A stretch of DNA of 64,000 nucleotides from Heterotrichella gracilis (lineage: Eukaryota > Sar > Xanthophyceae > Tribonematales > Xanthonemataceae), in NCBI GenBank assembly GCA_032358255.1, contig JAULBX010004443.1, forward strand, positions 62,001 through 126,000, given 5' to 3'. Shown here piece after piece: positions 1-12,100 of this stretch. The notes beneath the pieces are model-generated. The model made no database searches. It saw only the letters and a program-made list of their open reading frames with translations, and was not told the DNA's origin. The translations under genes were made by a program, and so were the position numbers. Each line of letters opens with the position of its first letter. Position 1 is the first letter of the stretch.

Positions 1-126
1 TGCCCTGTGCTATCCTTGAAGTGCTGCCTGTGTAGGGTGTAGAGTTGAGCAATCACGTAGCAGGTATTCATGATGCGGACATATGCAATTGGTAATTTTC
101 TCACGCGGTATGTGCCCCTCCCGCAG

Positions 127-3100
127 GGCTCCCTTCCTGCTGAAGAGCAACATGAGCATGGTGCTGTACAAGGCGCACGACCACCCCGCCACCCATATGC
201 ACCTCACAGCCACCCCCCTCACGGGTGTCATGAACAACAGCAACTTCACATCGCTGCTGGCATTCATCGGGGGGAACCTCAAGGAGCTGAGCGCGCAGGT
301 ATGTATATAAAAAATAGATGGGATTTAATATAACTTACTTATAATAAAAATGTTTTTAAATTATTTCGTAAAGTACATTATCAAGCGGTATGTACTACGA
401 ATTGTGCTTTTAGCTAACAACATCTGAGATTCAAAAGTATAGAGGGTTTTAAATAACTTCTTGCGTATTAGAAATGCGAAGGAGTCCCCGGATGTGAGAT
501 GAAGGGTCCTGATTTTTTGCAGGAGGGGGCGATGCCGCCGGCCGCCGCGCCGGTGCGCACTGAGTTTGCGCCGCGAATGAAGTTTGGGCCGCCGCCGGGC
601 GACATGGCTTCCTTCCGCATGACGCTTGCGCTGCGCTCCGTGACGCTGCTCATGGAGGCGGATCCCTGTCTGTGGCAGGCGGGGGTGCCCTCGCAGCAGC
701 CGCTGGCATTCCTGCGCACACAGGTACTGCGCCTGCCGGGTGATGATATATATATTATGACTATTGTTACTATACCTTTGTTATTATGACCTTGTTACGA
801 CCTTGTTATCTATTATCAGGTCATGGTCATGGACATGGTCCAAGTGGCACAGTGACAGAGTTACACAATGTATCAACACATGGTCCACATGGGCGGGAAT
901 ACATCCATGTGGTGGCGGTATATTGCTCTGCGCGCCATTGTGGGGATGCCCTCGCACCACAAGCCTTTTGTTTGGTTGCACTGTGTCACTGGTTCCACTT
1001 GCATCGCCTTGTGATGTGAAGTGGAACTTACCACATCACATGGTGTGATCAACATTGCATTGTGTCATGATGACATCATGTGGTTGCGCAGGTGAGCGGC
1101 CTGACCATGGAGCTGAACACGCTTGTGCACAGCGGCAGCACGCAGCTGGCCATAGACGTGCGCGGGGTGCAGCTGGACGACCTGAGGCTGGCATACAGGT
1201 GGGTGTAGGGTTTGAGATTTAGGGTTTAGGGTTCATTGGGCATACATGAGTACACACACTGGGTGCCTTGTCACTGCTTAAAGCTATGGCCCTGTGGCTG
1301 CGGCTTGTTGAGTGCCCCTACCTGGCGCAACTTTCAATCACAGGGTTTTTTAGTGAAATTCAAGGTCGAATCTCCTGTAGACGTGCACTTGCTGCATGCC
1401 ACTGGTTCAAGGTTGGGTGTACCGATATTGCTGCACAGGGAACTGTGCATAGCTGGCTGGGCAGTCACTGCCAGTGCATGTGGCGTGACTTCATATTTCA
1501 TGCATGCTGCAGGGTGGGTGCGCTGCTCCCCACCACCCAAGGCACGCCCATGGCCACCCCCCCGCCCACGCCTGGTGCCACCACCACCCCCTTCGTCAGC
1601 GAGATCGCCTCCACCTCGCAGCCACCCGCCACCCCCGGCGCATCGGTGTACGCGTGGCAGCAGGCAGCGCGGAACAGCCTGCGCCGCTCCACCCCCGGGA
1701 TTGGCGCGGGGATTGCGCAGTCCTACCCCCCCATCGTGACTGTGGAGCAGCTCCCTGACCTCAACCCCGAGGGTGTGCCTGTGATCCACCTGCTGCAGTG
1801 CCCTGTGCTGCTGCCGCCACCCGAGGCGGGGCACCTGGAGGACAGGACAGTGTCGGTCAGCAACACGGCGCTGGAGGTGGGGTGTGGCGAGTGAGGGATG
1901 GCGTGGATCCTGTTGTTGCCATGCAGTTCGAATGTCAGAAATTACTGTCCATGCTTGCAATACCACTGGCAACACAGCTTGAAGATGTGAAAAGTGCAGC
2001 TAGTGCACAAGCAGTACCCCATGGAGCGCACATCCTGACGTCGCTGCTGCTGTGCTGTGGCCGCGCAGGTGAAGCTCGCCATGTACCCCGGCGGCACCAT
2101 AATATTACATTTTGTGTATAGAATTGAAGTGATTTTTTGTACTGACGTTGCTGCTGTGTCTGCGCAGGTGAAGCTCGCCATGTACCCCGACGGCACCATG
2201 GCCATCGAGGTGTTTGCCGCGCAGGCGCTGGTGCAGTGGCCCTTCCTGGCAGAGATGTCGCTCATCAACACCATCACTGCGGTGTTTGCAATGCCAGACG
2301 CAACCACCGCGGCGGCCACGGATGAGAGCGGCACGGTGCAGGCGGTAGCCGCGGCGCTGCCCCCCGGGCCCAAGCCCTGGATGTACCTGAATGTGGTGAT
2401 TGCGGATTCCCAGATCTTTGTGCCCCTGTTCGACATGGTGAGGGCAAGGTGCTTTGAAATGAATGCTGGTACTGTGCCTGCAGCCAGCGTGGCTACCACC
2501 ATACTGGAAGGTGTATGGTGGTAGTTCCAGCCGCACCCTACCAGGTTTTGTAGTTGTGATTTCTACCACACAGTACAACTGCGTGCAGCCACACAGCTCT
2601 GTAGTACCTGCGCAGGTTATTCACTAATATGCACTGCTGAATGTCTCTGTGTGTGCGTCTGGGTGGGGGGGAGATTTGGGCAACGATAAGACATCACCCC
2701 TGATGGTGCATACAGATAGATTTATAAACCCTAAACCCTTGGGTCCCCCTGCAGGACGAGGTGTACAGCCTTGCGCAGCAGCTGGGCAACCGGTGCGGCG
2801 GCGGCGGGGGCGCATGGGAGCGCCTGGCCGACCTCATGCTGGCCACAGTGGTGCTGGCAGAGCGGGAGGGGGCGCAGGGGGGTGAGGCACGGGAGCTTGA
2901 GGAGCAGGGACTGGCAGTCACTGCGGCGGCCATCCGGTTTGCTTTCTCTGCGGGCGGGGATGGTGGTGCGTGGGCGGGGATGCGGGTGGGCTTGGCAAAG
3001 TAAAATTGTTAGTATTCAGGGTTTAGGGTTAACTTGAAAGTGGGCTCGGTGCAGTACTGCTATGTGTGCGGTCACAGTGATGTGATGCCAGCCTTACGGT

Positions 3101-6100
3101 TATGGTGAAGTAATGCCAGCTGATCAGGGAGAGGTTTTGTAATGACAGAGGGATACTTGGTGGGGTTTGTGCAATGTTGGCCCGCACAGCGTGGTCATAA
3201 CCAGGAACCCTGGATGTGGTGCTGGAATCTTGACGGGCGCGCCCTTGTCATGCAGAGACCAACATGAAGGCGGATGTGCGTGACGTGGCGGCGTTTGTGC
3301 GCCACCCTCAAGCCATCGTCAAGTGCGGCCTGCTGCCATTCTCGGCATCCTTTGACATGCACCAACAGGTATGGCGTCTGGCTTGAGGCATCCCTCTGTC
3401 TCTCTCTCCATGCATCCTACTTGGGCAAGGGGGTCGCAGCCTGCCTGTCCAGCACATATGCCACTGTGGCCAGTGCTTGTGCATGCTTGTTAATTTCCCT
3501 TTGATGGCCACTGGTGTGTGCATGGCAGCTGTTCTCTGGCGATTCCCTAGAAAGATTCTGCCTCTGCTTGCCTGGGAAAGCAGGCGGATGGTGGTTGTAA
3601 TGACTGCCGCTGCATGTGTGCTGGCAGGTGCCTATTGCTTCTTGATTGTGTTCCTGGGGCAAACTCTTGAATATTAAACCCTACACCACTTATGGGTAGT
3701 GACATCCTTCCCATCTGCAGGTGCCCATTGCCTCCGAAATGGACATGATTGTGCGCCTCACGCGCGCCGCCATCCGCATACAGCGATGGTGGAGGAGGCA
3801 GCTGGTCAAGATGGGTGCGCAGAACTGACATGCACTACGCGGAATCTACTACATGCGACACTAGTATGCCATACTACTGTGGTTCGACTGGAGTTCAATG
3901 GACCTTCCCGTTGCCACACACAGCATGACTGGATCGGCAGCCTTGCTTCCATAAGGCTACCTTGTTAGCCGCACATATGACACTGTTGAGCTACAACATA
4001 GATGCCTCCCTCTCATATGCTTTTTAACACCACTCATTTCACCCCCTTGTCCCCCAGGCAAGAAGGTGGCACCCGAGTACGCCGACTACGACCCCAGCGA
4101 TGCCGGCAGCGACATCACCGATGAGGCAACGGCTGCGGCTGCCGCGGTGAGCCACTCCGCGGTGGATGCGCTGCTGTCCGCCCCTCTGCGCGCGCTGTCG
4201 GTGCGGCCGCGCCAGAGCTCCTTGCTTGACGACGCGGTGCTTGAGTTTGCCACCCCGCGCACCAAACAGATCCTGCTGGAGTACCAGCAGACGTCCAGGG
4301 TAAGCTCATATTGACGTAGTTATGTGGGTCCTGCTACAGTGGGGACGGCAGATTGTCTGTGCGGTTGTATGGTACACGTGCCACCTCATAATGACGCTGG
4401 GAGGCCGGCAGTGTCTGTGCTTAGCACCGTTGCTTGCATGGATGTTGAACACCTAACGCCTTGGTCTGATGTGCAATCAATGTGCCATCAACCTTGATCT
4501 GATGTGCAAGCAATGTGCAATCAGCCTTGCTCTGATATGCATCTTGCGCATACCGGCAACGGTTGAGACAAGTCCCTTGTGGTGCCGTTACAGGAGGGCA
4601 TGCGGTCGCTGCTGGCGGGCATCCTCCAGCGCAGCCCCTCCACCACCAAGATTAGCGTGCGCGCGGGCCAGATCACATGCCGCGCTGCCTTCTCCTACAT
4701 CCCATTCATCCAGGCGCTGCAGGTTACCCTGGATAGGGTGCTGGGCCCATCCATGGCAACACCGCCAAACCAGCCCTCACCCACAGCATCGGTGCAGGTG
4801 GGGACAGGGGTCCTGTTTATCACACAAAACGATGTTCTAATGACTTTGCCTCATACAATGCCATCGACACCATATGCCATGGTCTATGAGTCACGGAGCC
4901 AGTAGCGGATGTTCAAAGAGGCTCGGCAGCTGGTGGAAACAGATACATGCATGGTTGTTGTGAATGACAAGTACATTGATTTCATTGCTATTATTGTATA
5001 TGCATGACTACACCCAAGGATACTGCTTGACTGGTTTTCCTGCTGTGCAGCCCACCTTCCGGCCCAGCAGTTTCAAGCTGGATGCGGCTGCGGGAGGCAT
5101 AGCGCTGGTGCTGTGCAACGACAAGCCAGAGACATTTGGGGCGCCAGATGTGTTGCAGGTAGGTGTGGCGACCACTCGGGATATCATATGCAGCGTATGG
5201 CAGGGCCTGATGGGTCTGCTTCTACTCATCATATGCAGGGGATGGCCTGATGGATCTGTTTGCACGCCTCATTGGCCCAGTTTGTGATACACACCATTGT
5301 GCATGGCAACATCCAAGGATGCACTCCAGAGGCACTCCAACCTGCACATACGTGCCGGTAGTTGAAGCAGGCGTGCGATTGGACCACCATTGGTGCCCCC
5401 ATTCGTGCTCTTTGTTCCTTGCAGATGTGGCTAGATCATAAATCCATGCATGCCGCCCACTCCACTCCATTCCCTTTCCTTGCAGATGAGCATCAGCCAT
5501 TGAAACCTGTCCACGTTGCCCTCTACCACTCTCCATGTCCCATCCTCACACACACCACCATCCCCCCTTTACTCCCCTTGCAGATGAGCCTGAACCAGAT
5601 CCAGGCGAACGCAGAGATCCAGCAGTTGAGCACATTTTGCCCTCTACCACTCCACGTCGCCCCCCCCTATACACACCATGCTCAACCCTAAATCCTAAAC
5701 CCTAAACCAACACCCCGCCTCCCCCCTTGCAGATGAGCCTGAACCAGATCCAGGTGAACGCCGAGATCCAGCGGCTGAGCACCGAGCGTCGCCCCAACAT
5801 GGCGCTCATGGTGGCGTTCAAGCTCAAGGGCAGCTTCCTCAACAACAGCAGCAGCAGATGGGAGTCAATATGCGAGCCCTGGCCATGCCAGCTGGAGGCG
5901 GTGGAGCAGGTGTCCAGGGTGTACCGATCGGACAGGAGGCTGTAAGTGGAGCAGTTAACCCTGACAACCTCTGCATTGCAAACCCTGGATCGCAGGAGTA
6001 AAATCTGGCAAATCCCTGGTGGTGGGGCCACACATATGCCTGATGCACTAATCAGCAGAAGCATGCCTTCAAAATGGTACAGCTGGAAAGTACAAATCCC

Positions 6101-9100
6101 CGAAGCACAATACTCTGAACACTACACTTCGCAGAAATCCCTGATGCCAAAAACCCTAATTCAATGATGACAGATTATCACCAAGTGCAAAACCTGAGCT
6201 TTAAAGCATGCGTTTTTCTGTGCCTGCAGCATGGCCTGGGTGACGTCCGACAAGATGCTCAACGTGCGCTTCAACCCAGCTGCGCTGCTGAGCATAGGCG
6301 ACGCACTGGCATTCCTGCGCCAGCTCACCACCATACCAATCCCCGGCGGGATCCCCAACGAGGAGGAGGAGATGAACCTGGGGACAGAGCCGGTACGATG
6401 TATCCCCGGTTTTGCCCAATCATGGACATTGGTCTTTTGGCCTGTGCCTGTGTAGTCATTTATGCAGATTAATTACATACAGCCCATGGCAATTGGACAA
6501 ATGTGGTGGATGTGGAAGCTTGTGCAAGAAGGGTATACTAATATGCCAACTGTTGGAAATATTAGCATATCCCTGGTGCGAGTAGTGGATCCCTGTCGAA
6601 TCAACGAATGAATCCACAATGGAACTTACCTTCCCCCTGCCCTTGCGCCCCCAGGACGCTGCCCCCCCTGTTGAGGAGCAGGTTGGTTCCACCAAGAGCA
6701 TCACCAGCAGGGTGCCGCAGAAGTACCTCATACAGAACCAGTCGGGGCTCAAGGTGTACTACTGGGCAGATGAGCAGGTGCGCACGCTGTGGCACAGACC
6801 TGCATCTGGGAAGCCAGTGCAAGACGAGTGTTCTCCATTGCCTGGCAAGCTGCACATGCCTGCGTACTCCACCGTGCACGCACGCAAAATGCTGCTCATT
6901 TGTTTGCGTTACAGCCAATCACATCATTATATGTTTCAGTGAATGGTTTTACTTTGCAGCCATACTGTGGCTGGCTAGTCCGTCTGCTGCCTGTGCCTGT
7001 GGCAGTAGCAGTGCATGTGGCAATTAAAAATTGACTTTGGCTGTCCAACCTAATGTGGGCTCCTTGGCTGTGTGCAGGCGTCGCGCGACTCCCCCTCCAC
7101 TTTCTCCCTTGACAGTGGTGGCGCAGAGGCGCTGCGCTGCTCCCCGCGGCGCAAGGCGCTTCAGATTGTGCAGGAGGGCCATGGTCAGACTACCGACAAG
7201 GAGGCGCACATGGTCAACCTGCACTTTGAGGGGAACTGGATGCCAATCCGGGTGAGGGGCAATGGGGGTGGGGGGTGGCAGACGCACAGTGACTTTGTAC
7301 TCTTGGAAGGCTGTGGGTCGCAGCTTAAAAGATGGGCTGCATAATCCACAATAGCTGTGGTAGCAATCACATTTGTCAGGCAAACGGCACAGTGCGCCTT
7401 GTGACACACGCTACTCTGCACTGTATGCTATAATTTCAAATACCTGTGAGATGATTGTATCGTATCCCCTCCGGCTGGACATCCTCATGACCGTGGCAAG
7501 TACCCTATAGGGTATACTGATAAACCCTAGACTCTCAACTAGTCTCGATTTCCCTCTCCCCTTGCAGGACATCCCCGTGAACGTGGTCGGCAAGTACCGC
7601 TACTACATGGCCTCACCCCGCGAGCTGGTCAAGGTGCCAATCATAGTCGACATCATCCTGGTGGGCCGCACCAAGATCATCACCCTGCACTCGTGCGTGT
7701 GGCTGGAGAACAAAACCGACATCAGCATGGCATTCCGGCTGCTCATACCCACCACGCCGCTGGTGGCGCCGCTGCGCACCGAGGCCCAGCTGGGGGAGCG
7801 GGGGGGGGATGTGTCGCTGGAGACCAACACCATGTGGATCGGGCCGCTGGAGCGGGATGCGGGTGCGCTTGCATTAAACCCTAATACCTAAATCCTAAGT
7901 ACCATGTGGACAACACCATGTAGATCGGGCCGCTGGGGCAGGATGCGGGTGCGTGGCCTTGGCCCAAAGCTCTAGACCCTATGCTTTAAATTTTCAACCC
8001 TAAACACCATGTGCATTGGGCCGCTGGAGCGGGATGCGGATGGGTAGCTTTGGCCTGAAACTATAACCCTAAACACCGTGTGTCGCTGGAGACCAACACC
8101 ATGTGGATTGGGCCGCTGGAGCGGGATGCGGGTGCGTGGCCTTTGCCTGAATCCCTAAACTCTTAACCCTTGACCCTAAAGCTTAAACCCTAAACATCAT
8201 GTGGATCGGGCCGTTGGGCTAAATGTTAGCTAGGGTTTGTTGCATGCCCAGTCTGCCGCAAGGATCCTTGTAGCTGTGCAGTGTCATACATAAGGTTTGT
8301 ACACTATATGTGCAAATGTTTTGTCTGTTTTAGTCAGGGTTTAGGGTTGAGCCAGCCTATGTAAGTACATGGGCATTTATGGCTGCCCACATAAATCACG
8401 TTGTTCTTCCCCTGCGCAGGCACCTACCTGCCCGTCACCTCGGTGCTGGGCGGCCTGCTGTTCGTGACACCAGCCGGCTACCAGGAGGCGGAGCGCGACG
8501 TGATCAGGCTGTCGCCAGACATTGCGCGCATCCAGCAGCAGCAGGGATACATCACATGCGCCCCCATGGCGCCCACTGTGCCTGGGGTGGACAACCACTC
8601 GCTGCACTGCGCGGTCAAGGTCACGCCCGCAGAGGTGAGGGGTGGACTGCTTGAGGGGCTAGTATAGTTGCGCCAATGAAAGCTACCGCCAAAGGGCATA
8701 TGCACCATTAAAATTCCCCCAGGACTAATTACTTCAAGAGTATGGATGGTAGCCTGTTCCATATACGGTAGACGCACAAGAAACTGCTGCACTGAGCAAG
8801 CCAGTCCGCTATATTGGAGTGGTGGGCATGTATAAAAAGCACACACGTTGTCAACACACATATGCAGGCAGAGGAGGTTTCGCATCTGTGATGGTGGTGC
8901 CACCATGCTTGCTCTGTGCTGGCTCATTGCCAAGGTTTCTGGGCTGTGCGCAGGTGATCTCTGAGTTCCAGGCGTTCAAGCACATGGAGAGCCCCAGCGC
9001 AGGGGAGCTGCAGAAGGCGACCTCCCCTCTGGAGGCGTCGGTGTCCATACACCCCCCATTGGTGCTCAAGAATGCGCTGCCGTACCCCATGCGTGTTACG

Positions 9101-12100
9101 GTCTGGCAGGTGAGGGGCCCACCTGCGCACAGTGCAGGAAATTTGTACTCCTGTAAACAGGGTTGCAGTGTGCGAGCAGTCTGCCCATGGTGTGCTGGTT
9201 TAAAAGGCTGTGTTTGGGGATTGCTTGTGCTGCCCACCTATCTTGCCCCAGCTCTCCCCTGCTACTCTGATCTCGGCAGATTGCGCTGCTTTGTACCCAG
9301 CAACTGTGCCACCTTTCATCTGCCTTGCGCTGCCTTCATTCCTCACATTGTGTGATTAGCCGCCCCTAAACAGACACCCGCTGGCCAAAGCAGCCAACGA
9401 TTTTCTGGTCCATACTTTGTCGAATTCCCGATCCCCTTACCGCACTACTCCCCAACTGCATTAACCAAATGTTTCGCCCACCGCGGCTCATTTCTTGTTC
9501 CATATCTGCCTCACGCCTCCTCGCTGCCGCAGCTGACTGTGAAGCAGCCCGACCGCCCCAAGGCCGAGGCCGCCGGCGCCCGCACCACCGAGATGATGCG
9601 CCAGACCGCCTCCGACATCCAGTCCATCCCCGCAATCACCAGCGGCGCAGTCCCCCTGGGCCTGTCCAAGGGCCAGGAGGCAAAGGAGGAGATGAGACAC
9701 ATACAGGTGGGGCAGGTTTTTAGTGTCATCTGATTTTTGACTACAACTGAAATGCTGCAAAAGAAACCCGTCCAATGTGTTTCCAGATGAAACTCAAAAA
9801 TCAACTTCTTTTGTCAATTTAAACTTTCGTAAGTACCCTATTTGGCCCTGTTGGGGCGTTGTATCCAGTTGGAACTGGGAAATCTGCCACAGACTGTTTC
9901 TATTTAATTCCCCAAATGGTGCTCCATGGAGTGCACTCAAGTGTCCCCGCTCCTACCCGTGCAGAGCTTCAAGCGCGACGCGCGTGTGGGCGAGGTGGCT
10001 AAGGAGGTTGCCGCCATGGGCGAGTCCCCCGCCAAGCTTGCGCGCAACAAGACCATCATGCGGGTGCAGGGCACCAAGCTGGCGGGGGGCCGCTTCCTGT
10101 GCATCATGCTGCAGCCAGGCGCAAGCCAGGTGGGGAGGGGGGTGGGGAGGGGGTGGACTGGCATCCGCTGCCGGTGTCTCGGTCCTGTTGCGAGGATCCA
10201 TCATGTATTTTTTTTGTCATAGGGAATAATGTTCAGGGGCATGGGTGTGGCGTAGTCCCCATCCTGCCAGTGCATGCCCTCATTAAAATTGCCACTGTGT
10301 TCCCTTGGTTCTGTTGCCCAGAGAATGACATGGCATCTGCCCCACCTGCTGCACAGGGTGTTAGCAGGTATCAACGCACCTGTGCTGGTTTAGGGTGTTG
10401 GGTTCTGTATGATTGATCCCTTTCCCCCTTGGCGCAGAGCGTGTACGCGGACCTGAACGCGCCTGTGCTTGTCAAGGCTGCTGTGCCCGATCTGCGCCTG
10501 TACCCCTCTCACTGGGCGGTGCTCAACTGGGGCCGCATGGAGGACGAGGCAAGGTTCAAGTCAGTCAAGAGGTAAGGGGAGTGGTGTGTGTGGGGATGGA
10601 GGTGGAGAAAACCTGGAGAGTCTTGGGATAGCTTGTAGGACTCGAGTAATGTGGTGATGCAGTGTTGGATATATGGCGCTACTCCCTCTCATCCAGGAAT
10701 GGTGCAATCAGTGCGGAGCTGCAGCCGCGCTTGCAAGGCTGGCTGCTAATTTCCTGCTGGGAAGTAAGGGACATGGATGTGCCAAACGAACTGCACTCAG
10801 TCCCCCCCCCTTGCGCCATGTCCTCCGCAGGCTAGCCAAGACCATCCGGCTGCGCAAGCGGGAGCGCACCACCCCTCCCGCCCGCCACGTGCAGGTGGCC
10901 ACAGGGGTGGCTGAGGGGCTGCAGTCCGCCGCCACAAGGGGGGCGCAGGGGGTGGTGTACGTGGGGAAGGAGGTGCAGCACGCGCTGGGGACGGTGGTGG
11001 ACAAAGTGACCGAAAAGGTGGGCGTGGGAGTGGGCAATGCTGCTTGTGATGGCCACTGTCAGTTTGCAGTTGACTACTGCTCAATGCAGCTGCCCATTCT
11101 TCTGACTGATGAAGGTCACGTGAATCAGGGCCGAGCACCGGGCGCTGATTGACCGGAATGCCGCTTGCCACGGCCGTGCGGACACAAATGCGCCCAGAAG
11201 CCACATAACGGGCAGTCAAACAGCAATGGATTTTATTTAGCAAACAAAATCATGTACATTTTTATCTAAGGGAATGTAAATGTTATATATTCTATAAAGA
11301 TGCTGCAGTGTGGTTTCCATTGGCAACCGTCCCTTGTGGTTTTTTTTACATTGTTTTTACATTGTTTTTGTACATTACACGTATTGCCCCGCAGCGCGAG
11401 CCCCACTCCGACCTGTGCTCCGACATGGGGGTGCGGGGCCAGACTGAGCCCGAGATCGTGGAGATGGTGCCCGAGCCCCAGTACCGGACCAAGCACTCGC
11501 GTGTCATCCCCGCTGTCAAGGCGGTGGCAGGGGTGCCCAAGAGCCTGGGCCACAAGGCCAGCAATGCGGTGCGGCGCAGCACCAAGCAGGCGCCCAGCAG
11601 CGGCGGGGGGCACTTTGTGCAGGGGGGGGTGTATGCGGACCAGGTGGTGCCTGGGGAGAAGGTGAGGGAATAAATTATTGGCTTTCCGTGGCTTGGAATC
11701 CTCATTGAGACGTTTGTATGGCTTCTATGAGACATGTATCATGACATTATCATGTTATTATCAGGATATCAGGATTATGTAAATAATCACCACAGACCAA
11801 CCCCTGTCTGCCCACCAGCCACCAACTTCTCAGAAATATGCATTTGGAGATATAAACTGGTATATGGGTGGCCGCACTGCTAATTCCACAATTTGTGGCC
11901 CCACAGGAACCGGTCACCATGAAGCGGAGTGTGTGGAACCGCCTGAAGAACGCGCTGGTGCCCGCCACCCGCATCCAGTCCACCACCAAGCGCGGCCACC
12001 TGCCCTCCCCACAAGAAATAACTCCGGAAGACCTGTCCCCCTCCCTGCAACCCACACCCGCACCCTCAGCAGGCAGCGCCAGCAGCGTGCGGGAGGTAGC

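Larger units (their letters stand above)
127..6777 (+). other. VPS13-like gene: lipid-groove part, exons 1-14 of the window
   Basis: Predicted exons: 127-298, 523-723, 1092-1198, 1513-1876, 2168-2437, 2755-2965, 3256-3368, 3721-3814, 4058-4299, 4594-4797, 5051-5158, 5733-5941, 6230-6392 and 6655-6777. They encode alternating beta-strand-like segments such as FRMTLALRSVTLLMEADP and QLAIDVRGVQLDDLRLAYR, typical of the repeating beta-groove of chorein-family proteins. Exon 1513-1876 has a Pro/Thr-rich stretch at its start and then returns to groove-like sequence. The end of exon 4594-4797 is uncertain: a donor at 4722 would also keep the frame. All introns are GT-AG, and many donors start GTG rather than GTA. 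Confidence 0.75.

Noticed and set aside
1334-1975. A 213-codon minus-strand open frame
   Set aside because: It is antisense to exon 1513-1876, with no domain, poor composition and no splice support.
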